From contig NZ_CP051240.1 in NCBI RefSeq assembly GCF_017794965.1, positions 558,001 to 622,000 on the forward strand: a DNA stretch of 64,000 nt, given 5' to 3'. The stretch is from Alcanivorax sp. (GTDB lineage: Bacteria > Pseudomonadota > Gammaproteobacteria > Pseudomonadales > Alcanivoracaceae). Of this stretch, positions 43,234 through 50,787 are shown piece by piece (positions within the stretch are counted from its first letter, which is position 1; the number at the start of each line of letters is the position of its first letter). Under the pieces are notes generated by a model, which saw only the letters and a program-made list of their open reading frames with translations, was not told where the DNA came from and made no database searches. The translations under genes were made by a program, and so were the position numbers.

Positions 43234-45861
43234 ATGGGTGGGGTGAAAAAACTAACAGTGTCCCTCCTGCTGGGGCTGCTAGGGGGCTTGAGCGGCTGTG
43301 GCGGGATGGACGGGGGAGAACAGGGCCGGGATCCCGCGATTACGGATATCCCGCTTGCCTACGTGGAAAGGACAGCACCGGTTCTCGACATGGACGATGA
43401 CCCGCCGGATTCTCTGCGGGATCCTGCGGGTTTCCTGCCGGGCGCCCGATTGCTGATCCGTAATGGCGTTTCCAGTCGGGCGCAGGTGCGGGATGTCTCC
43501 ACGCCGCTGCTGGGGGGCGGGCACGACATCCGCGACCTGTCCACCAGTTATGATGGTTCGCGCCTGCTGTTTGCTGCCCGCGCACCGGAGATTCCGGATG
43601 CGGATGATGATGAGCAGCCCACCTGGAATATCTGGGAATACCGCTTCGACACGGGGGTGGCCTCCCGTGTCATGGCCAGTGAGGTGCTGGCGGAACAGGG
43701 TCAGGACCGTTACCCCGCCTACTTGCCCGATGGCCGGATCGTGTTTGCCTCCACCCGCCAGCCGCAGACCCGGGCACGTATGCTGGATGAAGGCCGTCAA
43801 CAGTACTATCCACTGGAAGAGCGACGTGATGTGCGCGCCTTTGCCCTGCACGTGATGGCCGCGGATGGCTCTGGAGTGGAGCAGATCACCTTCAATGCCA
43901 GCCATGATGTGGCGCCGCTGGTGATGCCCGATGGCCGCATCCTGTTTCAGCGCTGGGACAACAAGGACGCCAACGACCGCTTCGACCTGTACCGGGTCAA
44001 CCCGGACGGTACTGCGGTGGAGCCTCTCTACGGGGCGGACAGTCACGAGTGGGGTGAGGATCAGGAGCGACAGTTTCTGCCGCTGGCCATGGCGGAGGAT
44101 GGCCGGGTTGTTACCGCGTTACGTGATGTGGGATCCCGGGAGCTGGCCATTGTGCCGACGCTTATCGATGTGCGCCGGTTCGTTAACCGGGCGGGGCCCT
44201 TGCAGGGTACCGTTGGGGGGGCTGCGGAGCAGGGCCTGAGCCTGCCGGCCACCCGACCGGGCCGGGCCGGCGCGGAAGGCTGGCTGGCGGACCTGTCTCC
44301 CATGAATGACGGCACGGGCCGGCTGCTGATGGCCTGGTCTCCCTGTCGCCTGAATGACCGCGGGGCGTTGCTGGCCTGTACGGATGACAATCTGGCCCGT
44401 GGTCTGTCGGCGGCCCCGCCTGCCTACGGGCTGTGGGTATTTGACCCGGCCAGTGGCGCCCAGCGCCCGGTTGTGCCTCCCCGTGATGGCCTCTGGATCA
44501 CCGAGCTGGCTGTGGCCACGGCCACGCGGCTGCCGTCCTCCACTGTGGCGACGCAACGGGATGAGGATCTGGCGGCGGCCAATCAGGCGCTGCTGGATAT
44601 CCGAAGTGTGTACGATCTGGATGGCGCCTTCTCGGGGTTCATGGACCCGCTGCCTGCGGGGGGCGAGAACTATGCCGGCTTCTCCAATCCCGCAGTGATT
44701 TCGCCATCACAGCGTGCGGTGCGTTTTGTCAGGGTGATCAAGGGGGTGCCCATTCCCGGGGATGATGTACGCAATATTCCCGGCAGTCAGTTGGGACGCT
44801 TGCCGGCATTCGGCATGCGCGAAATTGTGGGGTATGCGCCGGTACAGCCGGATGGCTCGGTACGCGTTCAGGTGCCTGCAGATGCGCCCCTGGGTTTGCA
44901 GTTGGTGGGCAGCGACGGAAAAGCGCTGTCTGGCCGGCATGGGGCCTGGATCACGTTGCGCCCGGGGGAGACCCTGCAATGCCGGGGCTGTCACGCAAAC
45001 AACAGCCCATTGCCACATGGCCGTCAGGACGGCCTGTTACCGTCAATCAATGCCGGGGCGCCGCTCACCGGCCTGCCGTTCCCCAATACCCGCAGCGATG
45101 TGGTCAGTTTTGCAGATGCCGGGGAAACCATGGCACAGGCGCTGACCCGTCTCTACCCGGAGCGTGCCCTGCCGGCCATGGATATGGTGGCCGAGGATGT
45201 CTGGACCGATCCGGCGCCGGATCCCGCCACGGAGCTGCAGCTGCGCTATGATGCGCTGCAGACCGAGATCCCTGTGAACGCGGTCTGCCAGGCTGACTGG
45301 CAGCCGGGCTGTCGCACCATCATCAATTATCCGGATCACATACAACCTGTCTGGGATGCGCAAAGAAATGTCATGGTCGATGGGGTCGCAACGGAGGTAA
45401 CCTGCGCTGAGTGTCATAGTCGGCGTGATGCCAGCAATGCCATTCAGTTGCCTCCCGGCCAGCTGGAACTGACCGGGGACCCGGCGGTGGATCAGCCCAA
45501 TCAACTGACCAGCTACCGGGAGCTGTTGTTTGATGACAACGAGCAACTTTTACTTGACGGTGCATTGATAGACCGTTTGGCTATTGCACTGGATGATGAG
45601 AACAATATCGTGTACCAGACCGACGAAGACGGTGAGCTGATACTTGATAGTAACGGTAACCCTGTTCCACTGGTGGAGCCGGTGGAGATACCTTCACCGA
45701 TCCGTGCGGGCCAGGCGCGTAATTCAGATCGTTTCTTCAGCCTGTTTGCTCCCGGAGGGAGCCATGAAGACTGGCTGAGTGAAGAAGAATTACGGTTGCT
45801 GGCTGAGTGGATTGATCTTGGTGCGCAGCAATATAACGACCCATTTCGGGTACCGGAGTAA
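43234..45861 (+). CDS. HzsA-like lipoprotein with two haem c motifs
   Basis: 875 aa. Lipobox LSGCGG. The N-terminal 500 residues have beta-propeller-like repeats (DISTSYDGSRLLFAARAP-type, YPAYLPDGRIVFASTRQP, APLVMPDGRILFQRWDN). The middle part is PSQRAVRFVRVIKGVPIPGDDVRNI...GMREIVGYAPVQPDGSVRVQVPADAPLGLQLVG, typical of HzsA-related proteins (hydrazine synthase alpha fold). CRGCH and CAECH bind haem. The C-terminus ends with WLSEEELRLLAEWIDLGAQQYNDPF, a common cytochrome end. Hydrazine synthesis is not implied; other members are uncharacterised. Confidence 0.85.
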   Translation: MGGVKKLTVSLLLGLLGGLSGCGGMDGGEQGRDPAITDIPLAYVERTAPVLDMDDDPPDSLRDPAGFLPGARLLIRNGVSSRAQVRDVSTPLLGGGHDIRDLSTSYDGSRLLFAARAPEIPDADDDEQPTWNIWEYRFDTGVASRVMASEVLAEQGQDRYPAYLPDGRIVFASTRQPQTRARMLDEGRQQYYPLEERRDVRAFALHVMAADGSGVEQITFNASHDVAPLVMPDGRILFQRWDNKDANDRFDLYRVNPDGTAVEPLYGADSHEWGEDQERQFLPLAMAEDGRVVTALRDVGSRELAIVPTLIDVRRFVNRAGPLQGTVGGAAEQGLSLPATRPGRAGAEGWLADLSPMNDGTGRLLMAWSPCRLNDRGALLACTDDNLARGLSAAPPAYGLWVFDPASGAQRPVVPPRDGLWITELAVATATRLPSSTVATQRDEDLAAANQALLDIRSVYDLDGAFSGFMDPLPAGGENYAGFSNPAVISPSQRAVRFVRVIKGVPIPGDDVRNIPGSQLGRLPAFGMREIVGYAPVQPDGSVRVQVPADAPLGLQLVGSDGKALSGRHGAWITLRPGETLQCRGCHANNSPLPHGRQDGLLPSINAGAPLTGLPFPNTRSDVVSFADAGETMAQALTRLYPERALPAMDMVAEDVWTDPAPDPATELQLRYDALQTEIPVNAVCQADWQPGCRTIINYPDHIQPVWDAQRNVMVDGVATEVTCAECHSRRDASNAIQLPPGQLELTGDPAVDQPNQLTSYRELLFDDNEQLLLDGALIDRLAIALDDENNIVYQTDEDGELILDSNGNPVPLVEPVEIPSPIRAGQARNSDRFFSLFAPGGSHEDWLSEEELRLLAEWIDLGAQQYNDPFRVPE

Positions 45862-45878
45862 ACGGACTTGCCGCAAGA

Positions 45879-46661
45879 ATGCTAGATGTAAAGACACACG
45901 CTGTGTGTCCTGAAGTACTCCTGAGGGTGTTGTTGCTCGTGGTGTGCGCAGGAATGATTCAGCCAGCGGTTGCAGACCAGGAGACACCAACGACGCCCTT
46001 GCAGGTCAAGGTGGATAGCTCCTTTGTGGAAATTCACACCGGTCCTGGCCGGGGCTACCCGGTATTTCACGTGGTCGAGCGTGATGCTCCCCTGACCCTG
46101 TTGTTTGAGCGAGCCGGGTGGATCAAGGTGGAAACGGTCCGTGGCCGGATAGGCTGGGTGCCCCGCGAAGCTTTCCTGAATACGGTAGATGGCACTGGCC
46201 AACCCCCTGAACTGGCCTATCACCTGGCAGACTGGCAGAAGCATCCCTGGCAAGCCTCTCTGCTGGGTGGCGATCTGGATGGCGCCAATTCCCTGGCCGC
46301 GGCTCTGGGTTATCGATTTACCGAAAATCTGATCGTGGAAGGCATGTATTCCGCGGCCAGTGGTGACTTTTCCAACAGTGAGATGCTGGAATTGAATCTG
46401 CAGCATCATCTTTTCCCGCAATGGCGTCTGTCTCCTTTCGTCATGCTTGGCACAGGCCGGGTGTCGATTGAGCCCCGGGCCACACTGGTGCAACCGGAAA
46501 ATCGCAATGAAAGCTATGCCCAGGCGGGTGTCGGGCTCAAGTATCACCTTGCCCGTGGCTTCTTGTTGCGCACGGAATATCGCAGCTATGTGCTGTTTAC
46601 CGACGAAAACCAAAACCGGAATATTGAAGAATGGAAACTCGGGTTCTCTGTGTTGTTCTAG
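45879..46661 (+). CDS. SH3-domain outer-membrane barrel protein
   Basis: 260 aa. After a signal segment (LLLVVCAGMIQPAVA), residues about 43-100 are a bacterial SH3 domain (VDSSFVEIHTGPGRGYPVFHVVERDAPLTLLFERAGWIKVE). The C-terminal 150 residues form a small barrel with terminal Phe (YAQAGVGLKYHLARGFLLRTEYRSYVLF...). It is 17 nt after the HzsA-like gene and overlaps the next by 31 nt, so they form one operon. A periplasmic SH3 domain may bind peptide or cell wall, anchoring the complex (inference). Confidence 0.8.
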   Translation: MLDVKTHAVCPEVLLRVLLLVVCAGMIQPAVADQETPTTPLQVKVDSSFVEIHTGPGRGYPVFHVVERDAPLTLLFERAGWIKVETVRGRIGWVPREAFLNTVDGTGQPPELAYHLADWQKHPWQASLLGGDLDGANSLAAALGYRFTENLIVEGMYSAASGDFSNSEMLELNLQHHLFPQWRLSPFVMLGTGRVSIEPRATLVQPENRNESYAQAGVGLKYHLARGFLLRTEYRSYVLFTDENQNRNIEEWKLGFSVLF

Positions 46662-47290
46662 GTCTGCTTTTGCCCTTGCTGGGCCATGCAGAAGAGCAGG
46701 CAGAACAGGAAGATGTGGTTCGTGATGCACGTCCGGAGTCGGTGCTGGATCCGCGCATTGAGCGGCGTCGCATTACCGAGGCTGAGATCGACACGGAAAA
46801 CTTCGAAGCGGGTATTTATACCGGACTGATCTCCATTGAGGATTTCGGCACCCAGCCGTTGATCGGCCTGCGTCTGAATTACCATCTTTCCGAAGATGTG
46901 TTCTTCGAGGCCATGCTGGGCCGCAGCAAGGCGGACGAGACCAGCTTTGAACGCCTGAATGCCGGGGTAGAGCTGCTCACCGATGATCAGCGTGCCTACA
47001 CCTATTACCAGGCAGGGGTGGGCTACAACCTGCTCCCCGGTGAAGCTTTCCTGGGTGAGAATCGCGCGTTCAACAACGCGCTCTATTTGCTGGGTGGTGC
47101 CGGCATGACCGATTTCGCCGGCGAAGAATTTTTTACGCTGAGCCTGGGCGTGGGCTACCGGCTGTTGATCAATGATTTCACCACCGTGCGAGTGGATATG
47201 AAGGATCACATCTTCAGCATGGATATCCTGGGTGAAGACAGAATGACCAATAATATAGAACTCAGTGCAGGCGTGAGTCTGTTTTTCTGA
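46631..47290 (+). CDS. outer-membrane beta-barrel domain protein (myx-plus type)
   Basis: 219 aa. Signal peptide ends LLGHA. Pattern ENFEAGIYTGLISIEDFGTQPLIGLRLNYHLSEDVFFEAMLGRSK and QAGVGYNLLPGEAFLGENRAF...LSLGVGYRLLINDFTTVRVDMKDH resembles the small outer-membrane barrel family often called OMP_myx_plus, from memory. It overlaps the preceding gene by 31 nt. Terminal residues are LFF, a normal barrel end. Two successive barrels in one operon suggest an outer-membrane conduit. Confidence 0.78.
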   Translation: METRVLCVVLGLLLPLLGHAEEQAEQEDVVRDARPESVLDPRIERRRITEAEIDTENFEAGIYTGLISIEDFGTQPLIGLRLNYHLSEDVFFEAMLGRSKADETSFERLNAGVELLTDDQRAYTYYQAGVGYNLLPGEAFLGENRAFNNALYLLGGAGMTDFAGEEFFTLSLGVGYRLLINDFTTVRVDMKDHIFSMDILGEDRMTNNIELSAGVSLFF

Positions 47291-47310
47291 TTGATTCAGG
47301 GGGAGCCACC

Positions 47311-47802
47311 ATGAAAACACTGTTTGCGGCAATTTGCCTGTTTTGCCTGGCCATCAGTCTGCCAGCCCAGGCTGCTGAAGAGGGCAAACCGGCACCCGGT
47401 TTTACGCTCAAGTCTCTGGATGGCTCCAATGTGAAATTGAACGAGTTGCGGGGCACGGTGGTGCTGGTCAACTTCTGGGCGTCCTGGTGTGGTCCCTGCC
47501 GGACCGAGATGCCGTTGCTGGATGAGTTGTACAAGGAATACCGGGACTATGGCTTCACCGTGCTGGGTATCAACCTGGACGAGGAGCATAACCGGGCCCT
47601 GAAATTGCTCGACCGGGTGCCGGTGAGCTTTCCGATCCTGTTTGACCCGGATAACAGCACCAGTGAAGCCTTTGGGGTCGATGCCATGCCGACCACGGTG
47701 CTGGTAGACCGCGATGGCGTGGTGCGTCATCACCACCGTGGATACAAGGACGGTTTCATGGCCAAGTACGAAGAGCAGGTCAAGACGTTGGTGCTGGAAT
47801 AA
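47311..47802 (+). CDS. TlpA-like thioredoxin
   Basis: 163 aa. Signal peptide ends LPAQA. Thioredoxin fold with active site WASWCGPC (WCGPC) and cis-Pro in AMPTTVLVDRDG. GGGGAG precedes the ATG. TlpA/ResA-like proteins reduce disulfides in the periplasm, for example in apo-cytochrome c before haem attachment. That fits a neighbourhood with five CxxCH motifs. Its stop overlaps the DUF4266 start as TAATG. Confidence 0.93.
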   Translation: MKTLFAAICLFCLAISLPAQAAEEGKPAPGFTLKSLDGSNVKLNELRGTVVLVNFWASWCGPCRTEMPLLDELYKEYRDYGFTVLGINLDEEHNRALKLLDRVPVSFPILFDPDNSTSEAFGVDAMPTTVLVDRDGVVRHHHRGYKDGFMAKYEEQVKTLVLE

Positions 47803-48017
47803 TGATTCGAATCGCGCTGCTGGTAATGATCGTGTTGCAGACAGGCTGCTCCATTCAGCCCTGGGTGAAGCCCTATGAGCGTTCCCGACTTGCCGACCCG
47901 GTGATGAACGCCGCGGGGCATCCGGTCTCTGAAAGTTATATGCATCACGTTCATCAGGCGCGGGAAGCCATGCGAGGCGCAGAAGGAAGTGCTGGAGGAG
48001 GTTGCGGGTGCAACTGA
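47802..48017 (+). CDS. DUF4266 lipoprotein with GGGCGCN tail
   Basis: 71 aa. Short lipoprotein signal: VMIVLQTGCS (lipobox Cys at 17). The conserved family stretch WVKPYERSRLADPVMN follows. Then a short His-containing segment (ESYMHHVHQAREAMRG) leads to the C-terminal SAGGGCGCN. DUF4266 proteins accompany DUF3570 barrels. Such a short Gly/Cys tail could bind a metal or cofactor or be modified (inference). It starts within the tlpA stop and ends at TGATG of the next gene. Confidence 0.9.
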   Translation: MIRIALLVMIVLQTGCSIQPWVKPYERSRLADPVMNAAGHPVSESYMHHVHQAREAMRGAEGSAGGGCGCN

Positions 48018-49138
48018 TGCGTTCAGGCCATTGGCTGCTGTTACTGCTTATTCTGTCGGTGTCGGCACAGGCGGCCGTGCTGCCGGAAGACCGGTTTGAT
48101 GTGTTGGTCCACCAATACGATGGTGGCGGCATGGATATCAAGGGGCCCTCGGTTCTGGTGCGCAAGTCGTTCCAGGACAAGCTGGCCATCCAGGCAAATT
48201 ATTATGTGGATGCGGTCACCGCCGCCTCCATCGATGTGGTGACCACGGCCAGTCGCTACTCGGAGAACCGGATAGAGAAAAGCATTGGTGTGGATTATCT
48301 GCACGGCAAGTCGATCTATTCGTTGAGCTATAGCACCAGCAAGGAGAACGATTACGAGGCCAGCTCGGTGCATTTCGACCTGAGTCAGGATTTCTTCGGC
48401 GACCTGACCACGCTGACCCTGGGCTTTTCCCAGGGGGAAGATGATATCTCCCGCAACACGGATCCAACCTTCGAAGCGGAAGCGGAACGCCAGCATTTCC
48501 GGGTGGGGCTTTCCCAGGTGCTGACCCGTGATCTGGTGGCCAACCTCAATCATGAGCTGATCACTGATCAGGGCTATCTGAATAACCCTTACCGCTCCGT
48601 GCGGTATTCAACCAGCCCCTTCACCTACAGTTTTCAGCCGGAACGTTATCCCAACACCCGCACCAGTGAGGCCACCACACTGGGGCTGTCTTACTACCTG
48701 CCCTGGCGTGCAGGGTTGCACGGTGAGTATCGCATGTTCAGTGATTCCTGGGGTGTGGATGCCAATAGCTGGCAGTTAAAGCTGATTCAGCCGCTGGGTG
48801 AGCACTGGACACTGGAAACCCGATATCGCTCATATAGCCAGGGTGAAGCCGATTTTTACTCGGACCTGTTCCCCTTTCAGAATGCCAGCAACTTTCTGGC
48901 CCGCGACAAGGAGTTGAGCGATTTCGATTCCTCCGTGTTCGGGGTAGGTATTGGGGTGCAGTTCAGCAGAAGCGAAGAGCAAACCTTCAACCGCGCCGGT
49001 CTGCATCTGTGGGTGGACCGCTTCAACTTTGACTACAACAACTTTCGTGACATTCGCGTGGATACCACGCCAGGCACGGAGCCGTTGTACAGCTTCGATG
49101 CCATCGTGACGCGTTTGCTGTTCACGGTCTGGTACTGA
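48017..49138 (+). CDS. DUF3570 outer-membrane barrel protein
   Basis: 373 aa from the ATG at 48017, which overlaps the DUF4266 stop as TGATG. GGAGGAGG at 47994-48001 would better serve a GTG at 48008, so the start is open by three codons. Signal ends LSVSAQA. The conserved start PEDRFDVLVHQYDGGGMDIKGPSVLVRKSF and long amphipathic strands match DUF3570. It is predicted to be an outer-membrane barrel. It is last in the six-gene operon beginning at 43234. Confidence 0.9.
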   Translation: MRSGHWLLLLLILSVSAQAAVLPEDRFDVLVHQYDGGGMDIKGPSVLVRKSFQDKLAIQANYYVDAVTAASIDVVTTASRYSENRIEKSIGVDYLHGKSIYSLSYSTSKENDYEASSVHFDLSQDFFGDLTTLTLGFSQGEDDISRNTDPTFEAEAERQHFRVGLSQVLTRDLVANLNHELITDQGYLNNPYRSVRYSTSPFTYSFQPERYPNTRTSEATTLGLSYYLPWRAGLHGEYRMFSDSWGVDANSWQLKLIQPLGEHWTLETRYRSYSQGEADFYSDLFPFQNASNFLARDKELSDFDSSVFGVGIGVQFSRSEEQTFNRAGLHLWVDRFNFDYNNFRDIRVDTTPGTEPLYSFDAIVTRLLFTVWY

Positions 49139-49165
49139 GAGACTGAGGGAAGCGGTCCACGCATC

Positions 49166-49195
49166 ATGCAACACCTCCGGCTCAGCGTGTTGCAT
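49166..49195. terminator. hairpin between convergent genes
   Basis: ATGCAACAC (49166-49174) pairs with GTGTTGCAT (49187-49195). No clear T-run follows on either strand, so it may be a weak terminator. Confidence 0.5.
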
Positions 49196-49218
49196 GGCGC
49201 TTGTTGTGTGATGGGTAC

Positions 49219-50289
49219 TTACAACGAATCTGTCAGCAGAATCCCGACGCTGAAGCGGTTCTCGTAATCATCGTAATTGATCAGCGAATCCCCATAACCG
49301 GTAAACACCTGCACCAGCCCCTTGAAGCGTTTGCTGAGCGGGAAGGAATAGTTAAACCGGCCTGCCCCCTTGTTGTCACTGCGCAGGTTGTTGCGCACCA
49401 TGATTTCCAGCACGTGATTACCGAAGGGGCGAGCGACTTCCAGCTCGAAGTGTCCCAGGTACTTTTCGATGTCCGGGTTGTCATCGCCCCGGGTGTCCAG
49501 CGGTTCGTCCTTTTCATCTTCCGGCAACCGGTACCAGGGTTTGATGGACCAGTAGTAATCCCCGGTCCTGGCCACGTAATTCATGAAGATGCGGTTCCAG
49601 CTCCGTGATACGGGCACATCCTGCCCGTTGGACTCATGCACAAAGCCCAATGCCAGCAGTTCGGAATCCACGGGGCCAAATTGCCAGTTGATCGGCTTGG
49701 TGATGAACAGTTCCGGTTCGTAGTTCACTTCCCGGAAAGGCGCTGACTCTTCCGTGTTATACGCTTGCCAGTAGAACGTCCCGGTAAACGCCATCCACAG
49801 GGTGACGTCATCAATGATGTTTTCCTTGATCGGGGCTTTCAGGGATAACTGGAATTTGACTTCAACCGGATCCAGGGAGCTGTCTTCCTTGTCAGGATCA
49901 TTCCATTTCCGGTTGGACCAGTAACTGTAAGGCATCAGGTAGTTACGCCGGTGGGGCGTAATCACAAAGGGGTTGCCCTGAGTGTTGTTTTCCAGCGCCA
50001 GTCGGGCGCGCAACGCATCCTCGTGGACACTGCGTTCTTTCTGCGGTTCGCCGTTGGTGCACCAGCCACGCATTTCCTGCACGGTCACCTGCGCGTCTGC
50101 CGTCTGGGCACTACGAAGCAGGCATTCGTTCAGTTTCTGCTGTTCGGTCATCTGGTTGGCCGAAGTGTCCTCGGAGGGGACTTCCGCCTGGGAGTCAGGG
50201 TCGGTTACCGGCCCCTGGTCAGGTTGGCTTTCTGCGGCCAGTAGTGGGGAGCCTGCCAGCAGCAGGCAGAAGGCGAGCGCATTACGCAT
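49219..50289 (-). CDS. pldA: outer-membrane phospholipase A1
   Basis: 356 aa from the ATG at 50289 (AAGGATG upstream). Signal peptide ends SPLLAA. The catalytic motif GFVHESNGQ...SRSWNRIF contains the His, Ser and Asn of PldA-type enzymes, and PYSYWSNRKWNDP is typical. It is a dimeric, calcium-dependent outer-membrane barrel hydrolysing phospholipids misplaced in the outer leaflet. The N-terminal 90 residues include an acidic insert with two Cys (CLLRSAQTADAQVTVQEMRGWC). Confidence 0.93.
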   Translation of the reverse strand: MRNALAFCLLLAGSPLLAAESQPDQGPVTDPDSQAEVPSEDTSANQMTEQQKLNECLLRSAQTADAQVTVQEMRGWCTNGEPQKERSVHEDALRARLALENNTQGNPFVITPHRRNYLMPYSYWSNRKWNDPDKEDSSLDPVEVKFQLSLKAPIKENIIDDVTLWMAFTGTFYWQAYNTEESAPFREVNYEPELFITKPINWQFGPVDSELLALGFVHESNGQDVPVSRSWNRIFMNYVARTGDYYWSIKPWYRLPEDEKDEPLDTRGDDNPDIEKYLGHFELEVARPFGNHVLEIMVRNNLRSDNKGAGRFNYSFPLSKRFKGLVQVFTGYGDSLINYDDYENRFSVGILLTDSL

Positions 50290-50324
50290 GAACACATCCT
50301 TGGCGAAAAACGCCAGCGCCGGGT

Positions 50325-50519
50325 TCAAAGGGTTTTCAGTTCGTCGTCACTCAAGGCACGGGCCTGTTCTTCCAGCATCACCGGAATGCCGTCTCGAACC
50401 GGGTAGGCCAGCCCGCTGGCCTTGCACTTCAGTTCGGCCTGTTTTTCGTCGTAGACCAGGGGGGCCTTGCTCACCGGGCAGACCAGAATATCGAGCAGAT
50501 TGGGGTCGAGCATTTTCAT
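50325..50519 (-). CDS. Trm112-family small protein (YcaR/UPF0434)
   Basis: 64 aa. [51 protein letters not shown] is the Trm112 fold, with two of the usual Cys and the IPVML end. Bacterial members are often next to lpxK and kdsB; here the neighbour is pldA. The role is unknown. GGAATC precedes the ATG. Confidence 0.92.
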   Translation of the reverse strand: MKMLDPNLLDILVCPVSKAPLVYDEKQAELKCKASGLAYPVRDGIPVMLEEQARALSDDELKTL

Positions 50520-50787
50520 GATTCCTTCATCAGTTGGGGCCGAGTATAGCAGTGATCAGCGTGAAATCGGTGAAGTGATAAACGCCCTGTATATTTTTGC
50601 AGAATTTTAATAAGTCACTGTAAATAATGGGGTTTGCATCGCAAACGGCAGTTTCAAACGCTTGTTTGACTTGTGGGTCACAAATAGCACTGGAGACTGG
50701 CTGGAACGCTGACCTAAGATTACTGGCCTAATGAACGGTGACCCGCTGGGTCGCCCCATTTTCACCGAGTATTTTGGGAGATGTGAG
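50520..50787. promoter_or_regulatory. acyl-CoA dehydrogenase leader with PsrA-like operator
   Basis: TCAAACGCTTGTTTGA at 50654-50669 has perfect TCAAAC/GTTTGA arms and matches the CAAAC-N4-GTTTG pattern bound by the fatty-acid-responsive repressor PsrA. GTCACAAATA at about 50677 and TTTTGGGAGATGTG before the start codon are shared with the leader of the paralogue at 53583. Confidence 0.7.

Noticed and set aside
43234..45861. Hydrazine synthase (anammox-type) function
   Set aside because: Only the HzsA-like fold is shared; no HzsB/HzsC partners or anammox genes are present.
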